From: Anthostomella pinea
Taxonomy: Eukaryota > Ascomycota > Sordariomycetes > Xylariales > Xylariaceae
NCBI GenBank assembly: GCA_963556695.1
Contig: CAUWAG010000010.1
Span: forward strand, 496,001-560,000
DNA: 64,000 bases
Direction: 5' to 3'
Part shown: in pieces, positions 37,789 through 50,700 of the stretch
How the letters are laid out: each line of letters begins with the position of its first letter
Numbering within the stretch: the first letter of the stretch is position 1
Notes under the pieces: model-generated
The model's input: the letters and a program-made list of their open reading frames with translations, nothing else
Databases searched by the model: none
Told to the model about the DNA's origin: nothing
Position numbers and translations under genes: made by a program

Positions 37789-38649
37789 TCAATCGAAATC
37801 TATGCCGTCCGGCCCATTCCCCATTCGAACACAGGTCGGGCATGAGGCACCTTTATCGATCTCCCGCTGAACCTGCTCCTCCGTGACATCAATGCCCGTG
37901 CCGCTCCTGATGGCCATCCGGAGAGTCCGGAGTTTTACATGGGCCATCCGCATGTGCCATCTCCAGACGCGCTTGCTGTCATACTCTTCTGACTCTCGGT
38001 CATCTGGTGCCAGGTAATCCCAGGTCGAGGCAGCGGCGGTGTCGAGCGCTGCATTGGCCAGTCTGTCCGCGTCCATGTTCTCGTCCCGGGGGACCTTCCA
38101 GAACAGCACTTTCAGCTTCCTCTCCTGGTCCAGCTTTCCCACCAGCGTGAGGATGCGACGGAATAGGTCTGCGTTCTGGACCGGGCTGCCCGAGGCGTCT
38201 CTATAGTCGTTCTCGGACCAGGTAAAGATCCACTCCGTCATGGCTTGGACCAGATAGTCGGAGTCGGACTTGATGACGAGCTTTTCGAGGGTCCTCCCGT
38301 CGGTGACGGAGCGGTTCCGTTCGCGGGCGACGTAGCTGTCAACTAGATGGAGCGCTCTCAACGCGGCGCAGAGCTCTGCCCGCTGCGAGGTGGCTTCGCG
38401 CGCGGGCAGGATTTCGGATTTGTTCCATCTGCTGTTGTCTTTGCCGAAATAGACGCCGAGGGATGCTCTTGCGTCAGCTCGCCCGTTGTTGCGACATGCG
38501 CCGTCGATGGCCACCATGATGTGATTGAAGGCGTTGAAGCCTGACCCATCAACCAGACACTGTGTCCATGGTCCAAGGCCGACCTCGATAGTCTCGTCGG
38601 CGTCCAGAGCTCTGCCGACGAGCTCGGCTGGAGAGAATCTTCTCGCCAT
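37789..38649 (-). CDS. RNase H-domain protein
   Basis: A single exon from the ATG at 38649 gives 286 residues. The RNase H fold is visible: first strand with catalytic Asp (VAIDGACRNNGRADARASLG, about residues 46-65), helix with Glu (SQRAELCAALRAL), strand with Asp (VIKSDSDYLVQAM), and final helix with Asp (ENMDADRLANAAL). These are the four acidic positions of RNase HI. The enzyme would cut RNA in RNA:DNA hybrids. The C-terminal 70 residues add two CxxC-like Cys (CPTC). It lacks an N-terminal hybrid-binding domain and any retrotransposon neighbour on its strand. It is probably one of the expanded fungal RNase H-like families rather than the housekeeping enzyme. Confidence 0.82.
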   Translation of the reverse strand: MARRFSPAELVGRALDADETIEVGLGPWTQCLVDGSGFNAFNHIMVAIDGACRNNGRADARASLGVYFGKDNSRWNKSEILPAREATSQRAELCAALRALHLVDSYVARERNRSVTDGRTLEKLVIKSDSDYLVQAMTEWIFTWSENDYRDASGSPVQNADLFRRILTLVGKLDQERKLKVLFWKVPRDENMDADRLANAALDTAAASTWDYLAPDDRESEEYDSKRVWRWHMRMAHVKLRTLRMAIRSGTGIDVTEEQVQREIDKGASCPTCVRMGNGPDGIDFD

Positions 38650-39581
38650 GGCCCCTGCAGTAGGCGATGTGACTCCTGTGCAATGGGGAACTGAATGGTG
38701 GTGCCTTTCCTTCCCAGACTGCTGGACTTGTTCCGACTAATAGCTGGCGATAGCCAAATGATGATCACGTTTCATGACAAGTGAACAGAAGCTAGGCACC
38801 TGCAGTCATGGCTAATTGTAGGTGAATTGCGCGGGTGCGAATAGAGTCAGTGACAGTTCCGGACAATGCATGAGGCTAGGGCGTTTGCCATTTTGTCCAC
38901 CCACAAATTTTGGGAGACTGACTCGCCAAGGTGATAGTCAGCCATGATCGAAGACACGAATTAGACGCCTAACTCCCCGCCACGAGGTGAGACAGAACGC
39001 CCGAAGTCAGTGGCGGCATCAAACCAATGTCCTATACTCGGTGATTTCCCCTGACTGCCGAGAAGTTTCGGATGACAAGGTCAACGTTCAGGGGTGATTA
39101 TTGCGTCCCAACCAGTTCGAGGCGAGACCTTGACTTACGACCTCCCCAATTGCGGTCCAGGACAATACCCATACGATGTACAGTCGTTCTGAGCAGATTC
39201 GAAATATCGTATGGATGGTTGTAACGTTGGTTACATACTCTGTGGCTGTGTCATGGCAGGGGTACCTGCATACGGGGTTCAGCTGAGAAATCGAAGACAT
39301 TGAGGTGCAGGACATTGAGGTGCAGAGGATGGCTGGGTGCAACTGTACCTTTCTCGACAAGCTCTGCGCAGCACGGGTTCTCAGCGACTTCTGTGATTGA
39401 CTGTACCTCTCTCGTCGTTATCAAAGCCTCCGAATCCTGCACTTACTATTCGCCTCAACTACTTATGCGGTGTTGACGACAGTGGACACTGCGACACGTA
39501 CCAATTGCCGTCAGGGACCCCGGCCGCTGCTCGACCAGCCAGCGAATCTGCGGAGTTCCGGATCCAGCAAGCACCCTGGTC
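38650..39581. other. Intergenic region, divergent promoters
   Basis: Lies between the start of the RNase H-domain gene and the HET gene. A short direct repeat GACATTGAGGTGCAG occurs at about 39297 and 39312. No gene was seen. Confidence 0.5.
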
Positions 39582-40094
39582 ATGAGGTTGACCAACTGCA
39601 GGACGCTCCGTTTCAAGGAGTTCGTCCAGGACATCCTGCCCTATGCGGTTCTGTCGCATATGTGGGACAAAGACGAATTGACATTCAGCGATGTGGACGG
39701 CGGAAACAGGATCAGGATGCAGAAGGTGGGGCTTGGGAAGATAATCAGAACGTGTCGGCTCGCGCTGGAGGAGGGCATCGACTACGCGTGGGTCGACACC
39801 TGCTGCATCGATAAGTCGAGCAGTGCTGAGCTGTCCGAGGCCATCAACTCCATGTTCGCGTGGTATCGCGACTCGGCTGTCTGTTATGCCTGGCTGTCTG
39901 ATTTCAAGCAGGAGCCGGGCATGGTCTGGGAGAACATCATCGCGTCCTTCGATGCCCGGGAGGCGCTAGAAGAACGTGCAGGATTTCACAATGACCCGCC
40001 TCAACTGACCGTCGGGGAGGTCGAGGTGCGCGACCACATAAAGAAAGGGTTAGGGAGGTGCAAGTGGTTTTCTCGCGGCTGGACGTTGCAGGAG
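39582..40094 (+). pseudogene. HET-domain gene, 5' half
   Basis: From the ATG at 39582 the frame reads the three standard HET blocks: YAVLSHMWDKDELTF; YAWVDTCCIDKSSSAELSEA then INSMFAWYRDSAVCYAWLSD; and WFSRGWTLQE. The last is cut within the codon series at 40094. HET proteins trigger cell death when incompatible strains fuse. After 40094 the frame leaves the family and stops at 40134-40136. The other half lies 11.5 kb away at 51577-52838. Confidence 0.92.
40087..40094. repeat. 8-bp duplication flanking the insertion, left
   Basis: TGCAGGAG, coding for part of L-Q-E of the HET motif, recurs at 51569-51576. Confidence 0.8.
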
Positions 40095-40574
40095 CCGTGG
40101 GCACCGCTTGAACCAGGAAACGGTTCGCCCTACTGACTCAGCAGGCTGGAACGGAACCCCACCACGTTCCATTTCCTGTCTCCCGTTTTCTGCCCGACCG
40201 ACAGCCTCTTGCTTTCTTTGTACATGCGCGCAGGTCGCTACATCCAACACCACTCCTGGCCTGCCCCAAGCGACAGGGGACGTGCAATGGCCACGCAAAG
40301 AATTTCAGCTGCGTCACAATCACCACCAGACTAATTAGGCCACCAGGACAACGAAGGAAATTCACCCAGTCACTCTGGCAGGCGCGACCAGGTCACCCAT
40401 TCCGTCCAAACTGACACCTGTCAAGCCAGTGAGTCTGTCAGGTCTGGTATGCCCCGTCACTACGCGTCCAAATATTACGCATAAAGACGCCCGTCGAGTG
40501 ACTTGAGGGCGTTGCTAGCGGAGACGGCTTCGAGAGCGCGTCAGAGGCCGCCATCACGAGCACCTCATCCCAAG

Positions 40575-40885
40575 AGTCTTACGGCGCGTGACAGTACCCT
40601 CAGGTCCACGGAGCACGGCTCGTGGCACGTCACTAGAAGTCCACGGCGTTCGCAGCGGTCATCTACAGCGCGTGGCAGTCATCTTCCCCTTTACCAGAGA
40701 GCCTTCCTCAGCAGCCCTGGTCATTCGCGAACGAGGACGAGGAACGAGAGAAAAGGCGCGAGTTTTCACGATTTGGTTCACGTATGACCAGTCATCAGTC
40801 GCTGAATACTCAGTCAGCAGCAGTCCACAGCGCGTGGTACCCCGAACCACAGCGCGTGACACTACGAATCACAGCGCGCGTAGTT
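40575..40885. repeat. Dispersed ACAGCGCGTG-type short repeats
   Basis: Variants of CACAGCGCGTGRYA occur at about 40664, 40826, 40848 and 40869, with looser versions near 40580 and 40615. A related phrase (AGTCCACAGCAAAGCGTACC) lies close to the other end of the insertion near 51513. Such subterminal repeats occur in some DNA transposons. Confidence 0.4.
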
Positions 40886-41406
40886 GTTCGTTACAAGCAT
40901 GGTGTATAAGCCCGAACCAAGCCCTAAGCCCTTTTAAGGGAGGCATAGAGCACGGGAAATCCTCACGACCTGTTTGATTAGCAGCAGGCACCGAAGCGCG
41001 AGCCTTCGCGGTTATCAGATGACGCGAGGGATTGGTATCCCTACTGCAGTAGGTGATGACCACTTGGCCATGGCAGAAGATAGTTCAGGGCTCCCAGGCT
41101 CCTTTAGACATACATACATGGAGCTCGTATTAATCCTGATGGCTTGAGACATCAGACCACTGCCGACACCTGCCCATATAGGGATCACACTAGGTCCATC
41201 TAGCCAGATCACATACATCCGAATACATCACTTTCATCCCTTCCAGAGCTCAGCAGCATCCAGGTCAGTGTGCGACAGTTATGAGCCCGGTAGCGGCGCA
41301 ATGGCCCTTTCCTGATCTGCTTGACCACATGCTGACTTGGATCTCTGCAGTTCGTCCATTCATTCGATCACCAGAACACTGATTTCTTGAGTCAATCATC
41401 GTCATC

Positions 41407-42477
41407 ATGTCTACCCCCTCGAAAGCTCGTCTACGCAGAGCTAGGCTCACGTCGCCAAGCTCACAATGATCCCCTAATCCTGGCCGACTGGTTCATGTAT
41501 CTCAAGCACTTCTGTCGATTTCGAGGCTTGTGGGAGCAGGTCAATCCAGGTCCAACCATCCCAGAGGGAGGTCAGACCTTTCGCGAGCAGACGACAGCTC
41601 CCCAGCCGAGCACGAGCGTCAGTTTCAGGCTACCTGTCGCTCCTACACTCGAGCGAATTACCCAGCAAGAGAACGAGCGCCGCGCGAGCGAACGAGAGAG
41701 ATTGTACGAGCAGTGGGAGAGTGCTCCAGAGGATACGCGCGGTGACGAGCCTCCACCAGCCACGATGGCAACCAAGAACGAGCTGGAGGCTCAGCTCGAG
41801 CAGGCGCCTAAAGGCTACCCGGTGCTTGTGGCGGAGAGCTCTTCTTTCCAACTACACGCGACTCAGCCAGGTGTGAAAGTTCATTGTGAATACCGTGGAG
41901 TCAAGTCTCTGAGCTCCATCACGACGGAGCTCGAGTACACGGAGCGTGACGCGACCATTCGGGAGATCGTCACACTCCTCAGAGACCGCGTATCTCTTCC
42001 ACGGAACCCACGAATCGCAGAGAGTACGTTGCCGCTCTGAACGAAGCTCAAGGTGGCGGGTGTCAACCCGTTGTTGTGGGACGCCCAGTGGTATAACGCG
42101 TATATGCGTGCTCGCACACTAGGGCTCTGGAGATCCAAGGGATCATCGGAGTGCAATCGTTCCTCAAAGCTGCAAGCAAAACGATCGCGCCAACGTGAGC
42201 CCATCACCAATGGCCTGGCCTAGTCAGAGCCGAAGCCCTGGGAGAGCCATACATGCCGCAGGAAGCGCTCGGCAAATGGCTAGGAGGCATGCCCCGCCAG
42301 CAGGAGCAAGAATCAGACATGGATGGGAGCTTCGCGGTAACGCTCGGAGGCCGCTCACGGGACAAGAAGCCCGGGGAACCAGAAGGTTACACGTGCCCTT
42401 GTATAAAAGATGGCGGCGCCTCCAAGCGTCACAAATGGCCCCTTAAGAGCTGTAACAACGTCCAGCTGGCTCTCTAG
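41407..42477 (+). pseudogene. Ty1/Copia Gag remnant
   Basis: Frames here read RARLTSPSS then LADWFMYLKHFCRFRGLWEQ and VNPG, followed by an Arg/Glu-rich helix, TIREIVTLLRDRVS and GVNPLLWDAQWYNAYMRART. The end is a zinc-knuckle-like CPC...HKWPLKSC. This is the wording of fungal Copia Gag proteins as I know them. Stops and a frameshift near 41460 break it. No pol region follows. Confidence 0.6.
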
Positions 42478-44314
42478 GGCAAGACTTCCCCAAAGCGCAA
42501 GTTAGCCAGACCTCCGAGCGAGAAAGAGCTCCAGGAAACTCGGGATCGCTGCCAGTACGCGAAATGAAGGCAGCTTCGCACCACGGAGCTATATGCGGCG
42601 GATGGCATGGTCCAACATACGCGTGAAAGGGCTGGTCGAAGGGGAAGACCAGGGAGCATGATCACTCGAGCCCGACTGTACAAGATCACCTCCATATATT
42701 CATCAGATCTCTGTTCCGAAAGCCTATACTGGACGCAGAGGAAGATAGGACAACAGAGGGCGCTGCCAGGACCGCGTGTGAAGTTGGCGCTCTCAATCAG
42801 TCACATCGACAACCTGATACCGTGTCTGCATCCTTCGTATCGTGATCAGCCGGCATCATATAACATGTAGTCTGGCCTTTCGCCAAGGTAGGGGAGTTGG
42901 CAAGAGGCCACGCAGATGACTCGTGCCGGTTAGTCTTGTACACCGAGATCCGTAACCCGACAAGGTCCAGCCTTGCCCCGAACGGTGTTCCTACCTCATC
43001 ACCACTCATACGTTGCCCTTGTGCCTCGCCACCTTGGACAGTCTCTTCAGGCAGCTGTGATGTAGGTAAGAACATCTAAGACAGTATCTGCAAATATCGC
43101 CATACTAGTGCTGCTATCAGCCATGGTTATTACCTAGTAGAGCATGTAGTTAAAGACTCGTAGGCCTGTCTATCTGTCAGGCGTGAAGGGAGGCCCAGTA
43201 GTCGCCGTCGAGCCAAACCCCGATCATGTCACGAGCACCACAAGTGCATCAAGCCGTCAAGGCTCAAGTCACAAAAGGTACATCAATTAAAGAAATGCCT
43301 ACATAGTACGCGTTGCCGAACCCTTCCATGTAAATAGCGCAGAAATACTGTATCAACGCCACTAGGTGATAACCCCTTCACCTCTCATTAACTGACTCGA
43401 CGGCTTGGTCATGGTCTAAACACACAATGCTTACTTCATACTAATACTTCGAAATAGTTGATATGAATGGAGGTTTATGGCGGTTCAATTTACGTTTGGT
43501 TGCTACTAATGCTGCATATGTATCCCTTGAACAGATGCTATGGTTTGGGATCTATACGATTCCCACACTTGCTTTCCCTGAGTTATCGTCATTTCTCTCG
43601 GATTACTGGGCCAGAGTTGCCATCTCCACATCTATTTCCTTCTGATAGCGACAGTGTCCCGAGCGTTTTCTCCATCCTCCCACCTTTATTACTACCTCCC
43701 TGTGCAACGATTCCACGTTATCCAAACATGCGAACCAGATGGATGACACCAAAGTGTCCACACCCCTGTCTGTCTGTGCAGCCCCCCTGTTCACACCCCT
43801 GCCTGCATCCTGCTCCCTTTGCTTGCATCCTCTGCCCCCCCTGCTCCATCCTGCTTGGTCGACCAACAGACTCTAGTCTAGTAATCCGAATCAGAATCAT
43901 GGCTGAAGTAACTGCGGTTGCCTGCCTTGTAGCTCTAGTAGGCGGGTTGAGATGACATAGGACCAGCATGCGGTTAATATCGGGAGCCCCGGTAAGCCGA
44001 CACCTGGAGCTGGTGCAGCTTAAAGGTGGACGGCGGGATAGTGCAAGACTCGGCACCAAAAAGGCTTTAATACAGAGATAATAAAGCGCTTCCTGGCACT
44101 GTGGACTAGCTTGCTGCCCCGACCATGAGATGGCACTTCCCATACAGATCGACCTGTCAAGTTTCGCAAAGGGACCAGCGAAGGAAGAGAAGGTATATCA
44201 TGCAACAGAATAAACGGATCTGAAGCCGCAACAGGCCACTGGCGTATGGGCAGGCGCTTTGGAGCAGAGTTAAGCGACAGCCACGTTGCGTAGCCTACGT
44301 TCTAAGTACTGTCG
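42478..44314. other. Unidentified DNA inside the insertion
   Basis: About 1.8 kb with short, unconvincing frames and C-rich stretches near 43740-43860. It may be decayed Copia internal sequence. No terminal repeats were recognised. Confidence 0.4.
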
Positions 44315-44319
44315 ATTTG

Positions 44320-44472
44320 TGTTGAATACACGGATGTTGATTGATTCTATTGCTTGTTCTGCTCTGCGTGCAAAGATTGATTATCTGTCTTCTTGGTGGG
44401 TCAGATGCCCTGTGCGTCTCTGCCCGCCCCACTAGAGATCTTCCGGTGTCTATCTCCGGCTCCCATTCAACA
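44320..44472 (+). repeat. Solo LTR, copy 2, with 5-bp target duplication
   Basis: TGTTGAATACAC...CCATTCAACA, 153 bp, is flanked on both sides by ATTTG (44315-44319 and 44473-44477). Ends in TG...CA plus a 5-bp duplication define a solo LTR. It is closely similar to 30932-31080. Confidence 0.85.
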
Positions 44473-44491
44473 ATTTGAGCGCAACTTGGTA

Positions 44492-46787
44492 CCATCCCCC
44501 CCCCCTACATCTCGGACACCCCCACATCTCGTACAGCAAAACCCCATCACCACCACCTAAACCCTATATGTTCACTTATACGCTTTCAGCCCAATATTAA
44601 GCTGTTCAGAATGTATTCAGTACTCTAGATAGCCTTGATCTTAAGGTTTAATCCAATGTAAAATTTACCCTGCGCAGCGTACGTGATTGGCTGTTTATTA
44701 CCCCGCGTTTCTTATCCCGAATAGAGATTTTTGGGTGCTAGAGCCTCGTCTGAAGCCTTGGTCTATATGCACCGCAGCATCGTATAACCGCTTAAAATGC
44801 CTTCCAAACCGTATACAGAGGATCAGACGGCAAATATTATCTCAGATATTATGGATGAGGGCCTCTCGCTGAAAAAAAGCGCTCAAAAACACGGCGTCCC
44901 TGTTACAACGCTCTCTAACCAACTTAACGGCAAGCCCTCAAAAGGTAAAGGCTATATACACCAACAGAGACTCTCTCCTGTTCAAAAAAGCACTATAGTC
45001 AACTAGAGTTTGCGTCAGAAGAAGCTAGGACTAGCCTCTTCGCACTCCCTGGTGCGTGAGATCATTGTGAAAGTGTTGAAAAAGGACGGAGATTCAGGCC
45101 CCCTTGAAGACCACTTCATACCCGGCTTCAAGCGCTATAACCCCCAAATAAAGACCAAAGTTGGCAAAAAGATAGAATCAGCGCGCTTTAAGAGCCTTAT
45201 GTCAAAAGTAGTTAACTGGTTCTTTAAAATCCTAGAGGATTACGGTTGGGTCAAGCCAGAAAACACATATAATATCAATAAGGGCGGCATCATGGCGGGT
45301 TTTGGTAACTATAACTTACCCTTTGAATCTGTAGAAATTCTAATTAAGTTTAAAAGCATCGATTCTTTAGTTTTAGGTAGTTTTGTTACTAAAAAGGCCT
45401 TCTTAAAAAGTCCTTAAAGCCGTAACTGGACCTCCTTTATTGAGGCCATCTCTGCAACTGGAAAAATTCTCAAACCAGGTATTATCTTCAAGGGAAAGGA
45501 CCTCCAGGCCCAGTGGTTCATCGAGGAGTTTCAAAAGACCGCCAATTGGCATTATATATGCTCAGAAAACGGCTGGATTTTAAATAACATAGCCTGCCAG
45601 TAGCTAGAAGATATCTTCATCTCGCAAGTAGACAAAATATGAGGAAAAGATCAGGCTGAGCCTATTCTTTCAATACTAGATGGCCATGATAGCCATACCT
45701 CCGTACGTATATGATTTTCTTATTTAATATAGACTTCCTTTATTTCTTTCCCGATTTAATAAGGGCTAATACGTATTGTAAGGACGAATTCTCGACCATC
45801 CGTTATTTTGCCAATATATTGTTCTGTTTCTTCCTTGCACATATTAGTCACAGTATGCAACCCCTAGATAACGGGCCCTATAACGCCATGAAGGCTTACT
45901 ACCAGAAATTCCTTTTTCAGCTAAATTCTCTGATAGATGCCTCGTCTGTTAATAAGATCAACTTTATTTGGTGCTATAGCTGTGACGGCCTGCACAGACC
46001 TTCCCACATGACAAGTGGATACTTTCCAATAGAGGAAGGATCTGACCAGAGGATCCCCTTAAAGGGGCAACCTCCCACTGTATCTATCTCTCTCTCTCTC
46101 TTCCTTTCCTCTCTAGTCTTGATATTCTCGTTAATAGAGTAATAGCTGCTTGCTGCCGGCCTTGTCCCAGCTCCTCGGTAAGCTCGCCGTGACAATAGCC
46201 AGGCCAGAACTGCTGCTCTTACTAAGGCAAACATCCTCTCTAGCTTCAGAACAACTGGATGTTATCCTATCAGCCGCAAGAAGTGCTTAGCGCACCCAGA
46301 AATCCAGGAAGAGAAGAAGAAGACCTCTGAGCCTGAGACCCCTAAAAGCTCTGAACTAGAGGACCAACGGACCTAGAGGCTGATCTGGAGCGGCTACGGC
46401 CAAAGAAGCGGCAGAAGATCCCTAATCCTAATAGTAAGTTCATAACAGTCACGGAGGTACTAAGTACGGGTGGTACCATCACCCCTGGTGTCTCTGCGGA
46501 TGGACCAGAAGTTGTGGTTGATAATGACGAGGAAGAAGAAGCAGAAGACGAAGACTCGGCTGAAGAGGCCGCTTCGGAGTCCATACAGGAGCCTAGGCAG
46601 ACCCGTTTAGTGCGATTCATTCGGACGCCCACTAGATATTACAAATGATCAGCTTCAGCGCTCTTGAATGATAATATTGCTGGATTTCTCTGACCTGAAT
46701 GACTTCCTTGACATATGGGTGAATAAGGGGGTGTTTTGGTGGTGGTGGTGGGGTTTTGCTGTACGAGATGTGGGGGGAGTGTGATGG
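44492..46787 (+). mobile_element. pogo-type DNA transposon, degenerate
   Basis: Inverted ends share CCATC and then ACATCTCGTACAGCAAAACC plus a CACCACCACC run (left 44492-44563, right 46728-46787). TA flanks both sides (44490-44491 and 46788-46789). Inside is a broken pogo transposase on the plus strand. Removing the element restores continuous host sequence around one TA. Its ends resemble the 24.7-kb MITE. Confidence 0.85.
44797..46142 (+). pseudogene. pogo transposase pseudogene
   Basis: The ATG at 44797 starts a psq-type helix-turn-helix (YTEDQTANIISDIMDEGLSL then KKSAQKHGVPVTTLSNQL). After a TAG, further transposase-like text follows: NTYNINKGGIMAGFG where N-x-D-E-x-G-x-x-x-G is expected, ILDGHDSHTS and SHSMQPLDNGPYNAMK. 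The last two are the second and third catalytic blocks of the DDE domain. The first catalytic Asp appears lost. A 60-90 bp T-rich interval after HDSHTS may be an intron or insertion. Confidence 0.75.
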
Positions 46788-46789
46788 TA

Positions 46790-47761
46790 TTAAAGGGTCG
46801 TTGTCCTTGCTAGACAGCAACTCCTCTTTGTCTTCTTTAATATATCCCTCTAGGGTTATTAACTCGTTACCACTCCCCACTTTGCTGGCAAGTGAACTAG
46901 CGCTTCCATCGTTCTCGGCTACGAGAGGCATATCGGTTCGAACGTCGGGATGTTCAGTATTATGAGCAAAGACAAGACGCTATAAAGATCTTATAGCCTG
47001 CGCGTCAGTGATTGCAATGTCATAAACGGCGGTTATTTATAATCTTGAGGGACGATTGGCTCCACACAAGTGGTGTCTTGCTCGGTCTACGGACATGAGA
47101 TGGTAGGTGGTGGATGGATCTTGTCGCGATGTTTGGCAGCCTGATTGGGACGGCGCTAAGCCACGTGCAGCCTCTCGTTCCCCGCGGCAGGAACGCTGTG
47201 GCTCCTCAACCCATTTTCCAGGCACAATCACAGACCAGGATACAAGGTACCTTTGAGCCCAACTGGTAACCGTTTGTACCAAATGTGTACTCAACTGGGA
47301 TGATAGCTACTTCTGGGATGGGGACACCACCCATCCTTTCTTTCAACTAAGCAACTTCCAGAATCCAGACCAATATCCACCATTCGTGACCCTGGTCCTG
47401 ATTCTGGAAACCACTACCCACAAGGTACAACGCCACCTCGGGTATGTGTGGCACTTATCTTGCTATCCAGTCATCAGCCACAACGCCACACCTCCCTGAA
47501 TCAAATGTGACCTCCCGTGGGGTTGGTCGTTCTGTCGCTCGCCTGAAACCGACCATCAATATCACACAACGCGCCGAATCAAACTACGCTCTTAGCCTCT
47601 ACACGGAAACGATGGCCACGTCCTCTCAACGAGCAGCAGGAGTTGAAGCCTTCCAACGCCCGCAGTACAGCAGACACCAGCAGGCCCCTGTGCTACGCCG
47701 TCGCTATCCGCCTCAAGTTCCCCTCTCTGCCATGCAAGCGTAGGAACAGCTGTAGAATCGG
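46790..47761. other. Region between pogo element and LINE
   Basis: A minus-strand frame from 46931 (SLASKVGSGNELITLEGYI) runs into the pogo boundary and would continue into the DNA left of it. This is pre-insertion sequence of unknown identity. 47444-47761 is open in the LINE frame apart from stops and may be its decayed 5' part. Confidence 0.4.
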
Positions 47762-50700
47762 GTGCTTTCCCACCCTATTCCCGGAGTTGTGAGAAAACAC
47801 CTTCAAGCGGATCAACTTCGGCCCTATGCTACACGAGACATCACCTGGGTCAAGGTACAAGGCATTATATTTGCCAGTGTCTACCGGCCATGTGACAACC
47901 CACAGGAAGTGGATGATATTCTGGAAGTATGGACTCCACCTTTTGGCTGCGTTATAGCTGGAGATTTCAATGCTGGCGACACATCCTGAGACTCGAGCAA
48001 TCCAGGATATCATGGTGGTGTCATACTTGCACAGACTATGGCAGACCACGGACTGGATCTGATTTCTGAACCAGATGTCCCAACATATGATGACGGGAAT
48101 GTACTAGATCTGGTGTTCTCAGATGTCCCCATGGCTGAAGCCTCAGTCAATGATACACTTCAGTGCACCTCAGATCATAAGACATTACGAATAGTCATTC
48201 CAATTCAGGGAGATTGGGACCGAGTTCCTAAGGCCAATCATTGGATAGTACCGGACGATAAACTATAAGAGCTGGCAGACAATGTCCAAACCAGGATTCA
48301 TGAACTCCCCCGGCTGGGTGTATCCCCTGGCCAGGTGGATACCTTTACACAAAGCTTGATCAATATGATTCAAGGCTGTATCAGGACAGTGGGCAAAAAG
48401 CCCCGTCAATCTAGGCCCACTGCTTGGTGGAATAATGACTGCAAAGCAGCTATTCAGACATACAGGGCCCTTTCTAAACAGACCACAAGCCAAGAAGGGC
48501 AAAATTCAGCCCGACAGGAATTTCGCTGTGTGATCCGAAAAGCTAAGAGAGAGTACTGGCAGACTCTAATTGATTCAGCGACTGAACCAAAAGACCTGTA
48601 CAGAATTGTTTCCTGGCACAAGCTGTCAGCAGGATTACGTTCCCCCCCAATCATCATAGGGGACCAAATCTTTGAGTCACAAGAGAGCAAGGCAAATGCA
48701 CTACGCTTAGCCACGCTTGAACGAAGTACCCCAGACAACGATATCATCAACCCCTGGTCTGCTCAGATCACACAAGCCAAGCCACACATCCCCCTTGAAT
48801 ACCATATTGGACTAGAAGAGGCTGAAGGGTGCACTATAGGGACCAAGAGCAACTCCCCAGGAATAGACACCCTCACAGTACAGATTCTGAAAGCTTGCTG
48901 GCCAGTCATTGGGGAGCATATCAGAGCCCTTTTCCAGACCTGTCTACAGATTGGACACCACCCTAAACCATTCAAAGTAGCTGAGATAGTGATGATCCCA
49001 AAGCCAGGCAAGAAAGACTACTCTAACCCCAGGGCCTACAGACCAATATCGTTATTATCATGTCTTGGCAAAGGCCTAGAACGACTCATTACAAAAAGAA
49101 TTGCCTGGTTTGTCATTAAACTCGGAATTCTAGCTCCACAACATTTTGGAGCTCTGCCAAAGCGCTCTGCCGCCGACTTGGTAGCTGCACTCATACACGA
49201 TATTGAGCAGGCCCTTGACCAAGGCCTGGTTGCAACGGTAGTCATAGCAGATATGACAGGGGCCTTCGACGCTGCCCTAATGGGACGGCTGGTGGTTCGC
49301 ATGAGAGAACAGGGCTGGCCAGACTTTCTCATAAGATGGGTCCAGTCATTCATGTCTGAACGGTCCGTAAGAGTTCGGTTTGAAGGTATTATGACTGACA
49401 TAAAAGCTCTCACTTGTGGGCTACCACAAGGCTCACCAGCTTCTCCAATCCTTTATATGCTGTATACAGAGTCAATCTGTGCCCGACTCGGTATGAAAAG
49501 AAGACGCTTTGGATATGCAGACGACCTAGCGACTCTCTGTATTGGAAAGAACCTTAAGGAAATAACTACAGAGGCTTCTGAAAACCTTCATTTGCTCAAC
49601 CAATAGGGACACAATAATGCTATTGAGTTTGACCCCGACAAAACCGAGATCATACACTTCTCACGGAAAAAGAACTCAGACAATCCTCCGGTCCGCCACG
49701 GGACAATAAACAGAACAGCAAAAAACTCCATGCGATGGCTGGGTGTCTTCTTGGATAGAAAACTGAACTTCAAAGATCACGTTTCCTACTGGACCAAGAA
49801 AGCTAGTAGGGTAACAAACCACCTTCGAGGACTATGCAACACAGTCAAAGGACTTCCAGTAAAGTCAACCAAAAGGGCTGTGAAAACTTGTGTTATTCCT
49901 ATTCTTACATATGGCCTGGAGGCCTGGTACCCAGGAATAGAAAAAATTAGGAGCTTAGGTGGGACATCAGCATGTCGTATTAAAGGGCTTCTTAGAACGA
50001 TAGATGCTGTACTACGAACGGCAATCAGAGCTATCTTGCCAGTCTGGAAAACACACCCTGGACATATCCTACACTTTGAATCATAGATTCCTCCAGCAGG
50101 AATTCTTACAGAGTCAATAAGAAGACGTCACGGCCTCCGACTCGGACGAGTAGATCAGAGACACCCTCTTGTTGTCAGGCTCCAAATACAAGCTCGCAAA
50201 GAACCAACAAGGCTACAAAGGAGCTTCTAACTAGTCCCTGACTTCCAGAGACCAATACTCACCAAATCATTATGGAAGAAGCCCCCAGTCCATAAAGACA
50301 AAGACAAAAAAATAGAGCTCTTTAAGCAATGGCTACAGGAAAGAAATGCGAACACTGACCTTGTCATCTATTCAGATAGATCACAATTGGACGACCAAGG
50401 CATAACCCGCACTGGATGGGGCTATACCATCAGGAAAGGCGGCACTACACAAGAAGTATACCAGGGAAGGGACAGACTTCTACAAGCAGAAGTAGTGGAT
50501 ACTGAAGTCCATGGTGCTCTCCAAGGTCTTGCAGCAGCCAGGGCAATTGGACACGGAAAACAGCTATATGTCTGCCTGGACAACACATCAGTGGTGGATG
50601 GGCTCAATGGGACTCCACCCGAGACATCACAGAAAAGTTTTCTGCGATTCCCAGAACTCGCCACAGCACACACTCCTAGAGTGACCGTCAAGTGGATTCC

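Noticed and set aside
43463..43955. Pro/Cys-rich plus-strand frames inside the HET insertion
   Set aside because: Composition follows C-rich DNA, and no domain or conserved text is visible.
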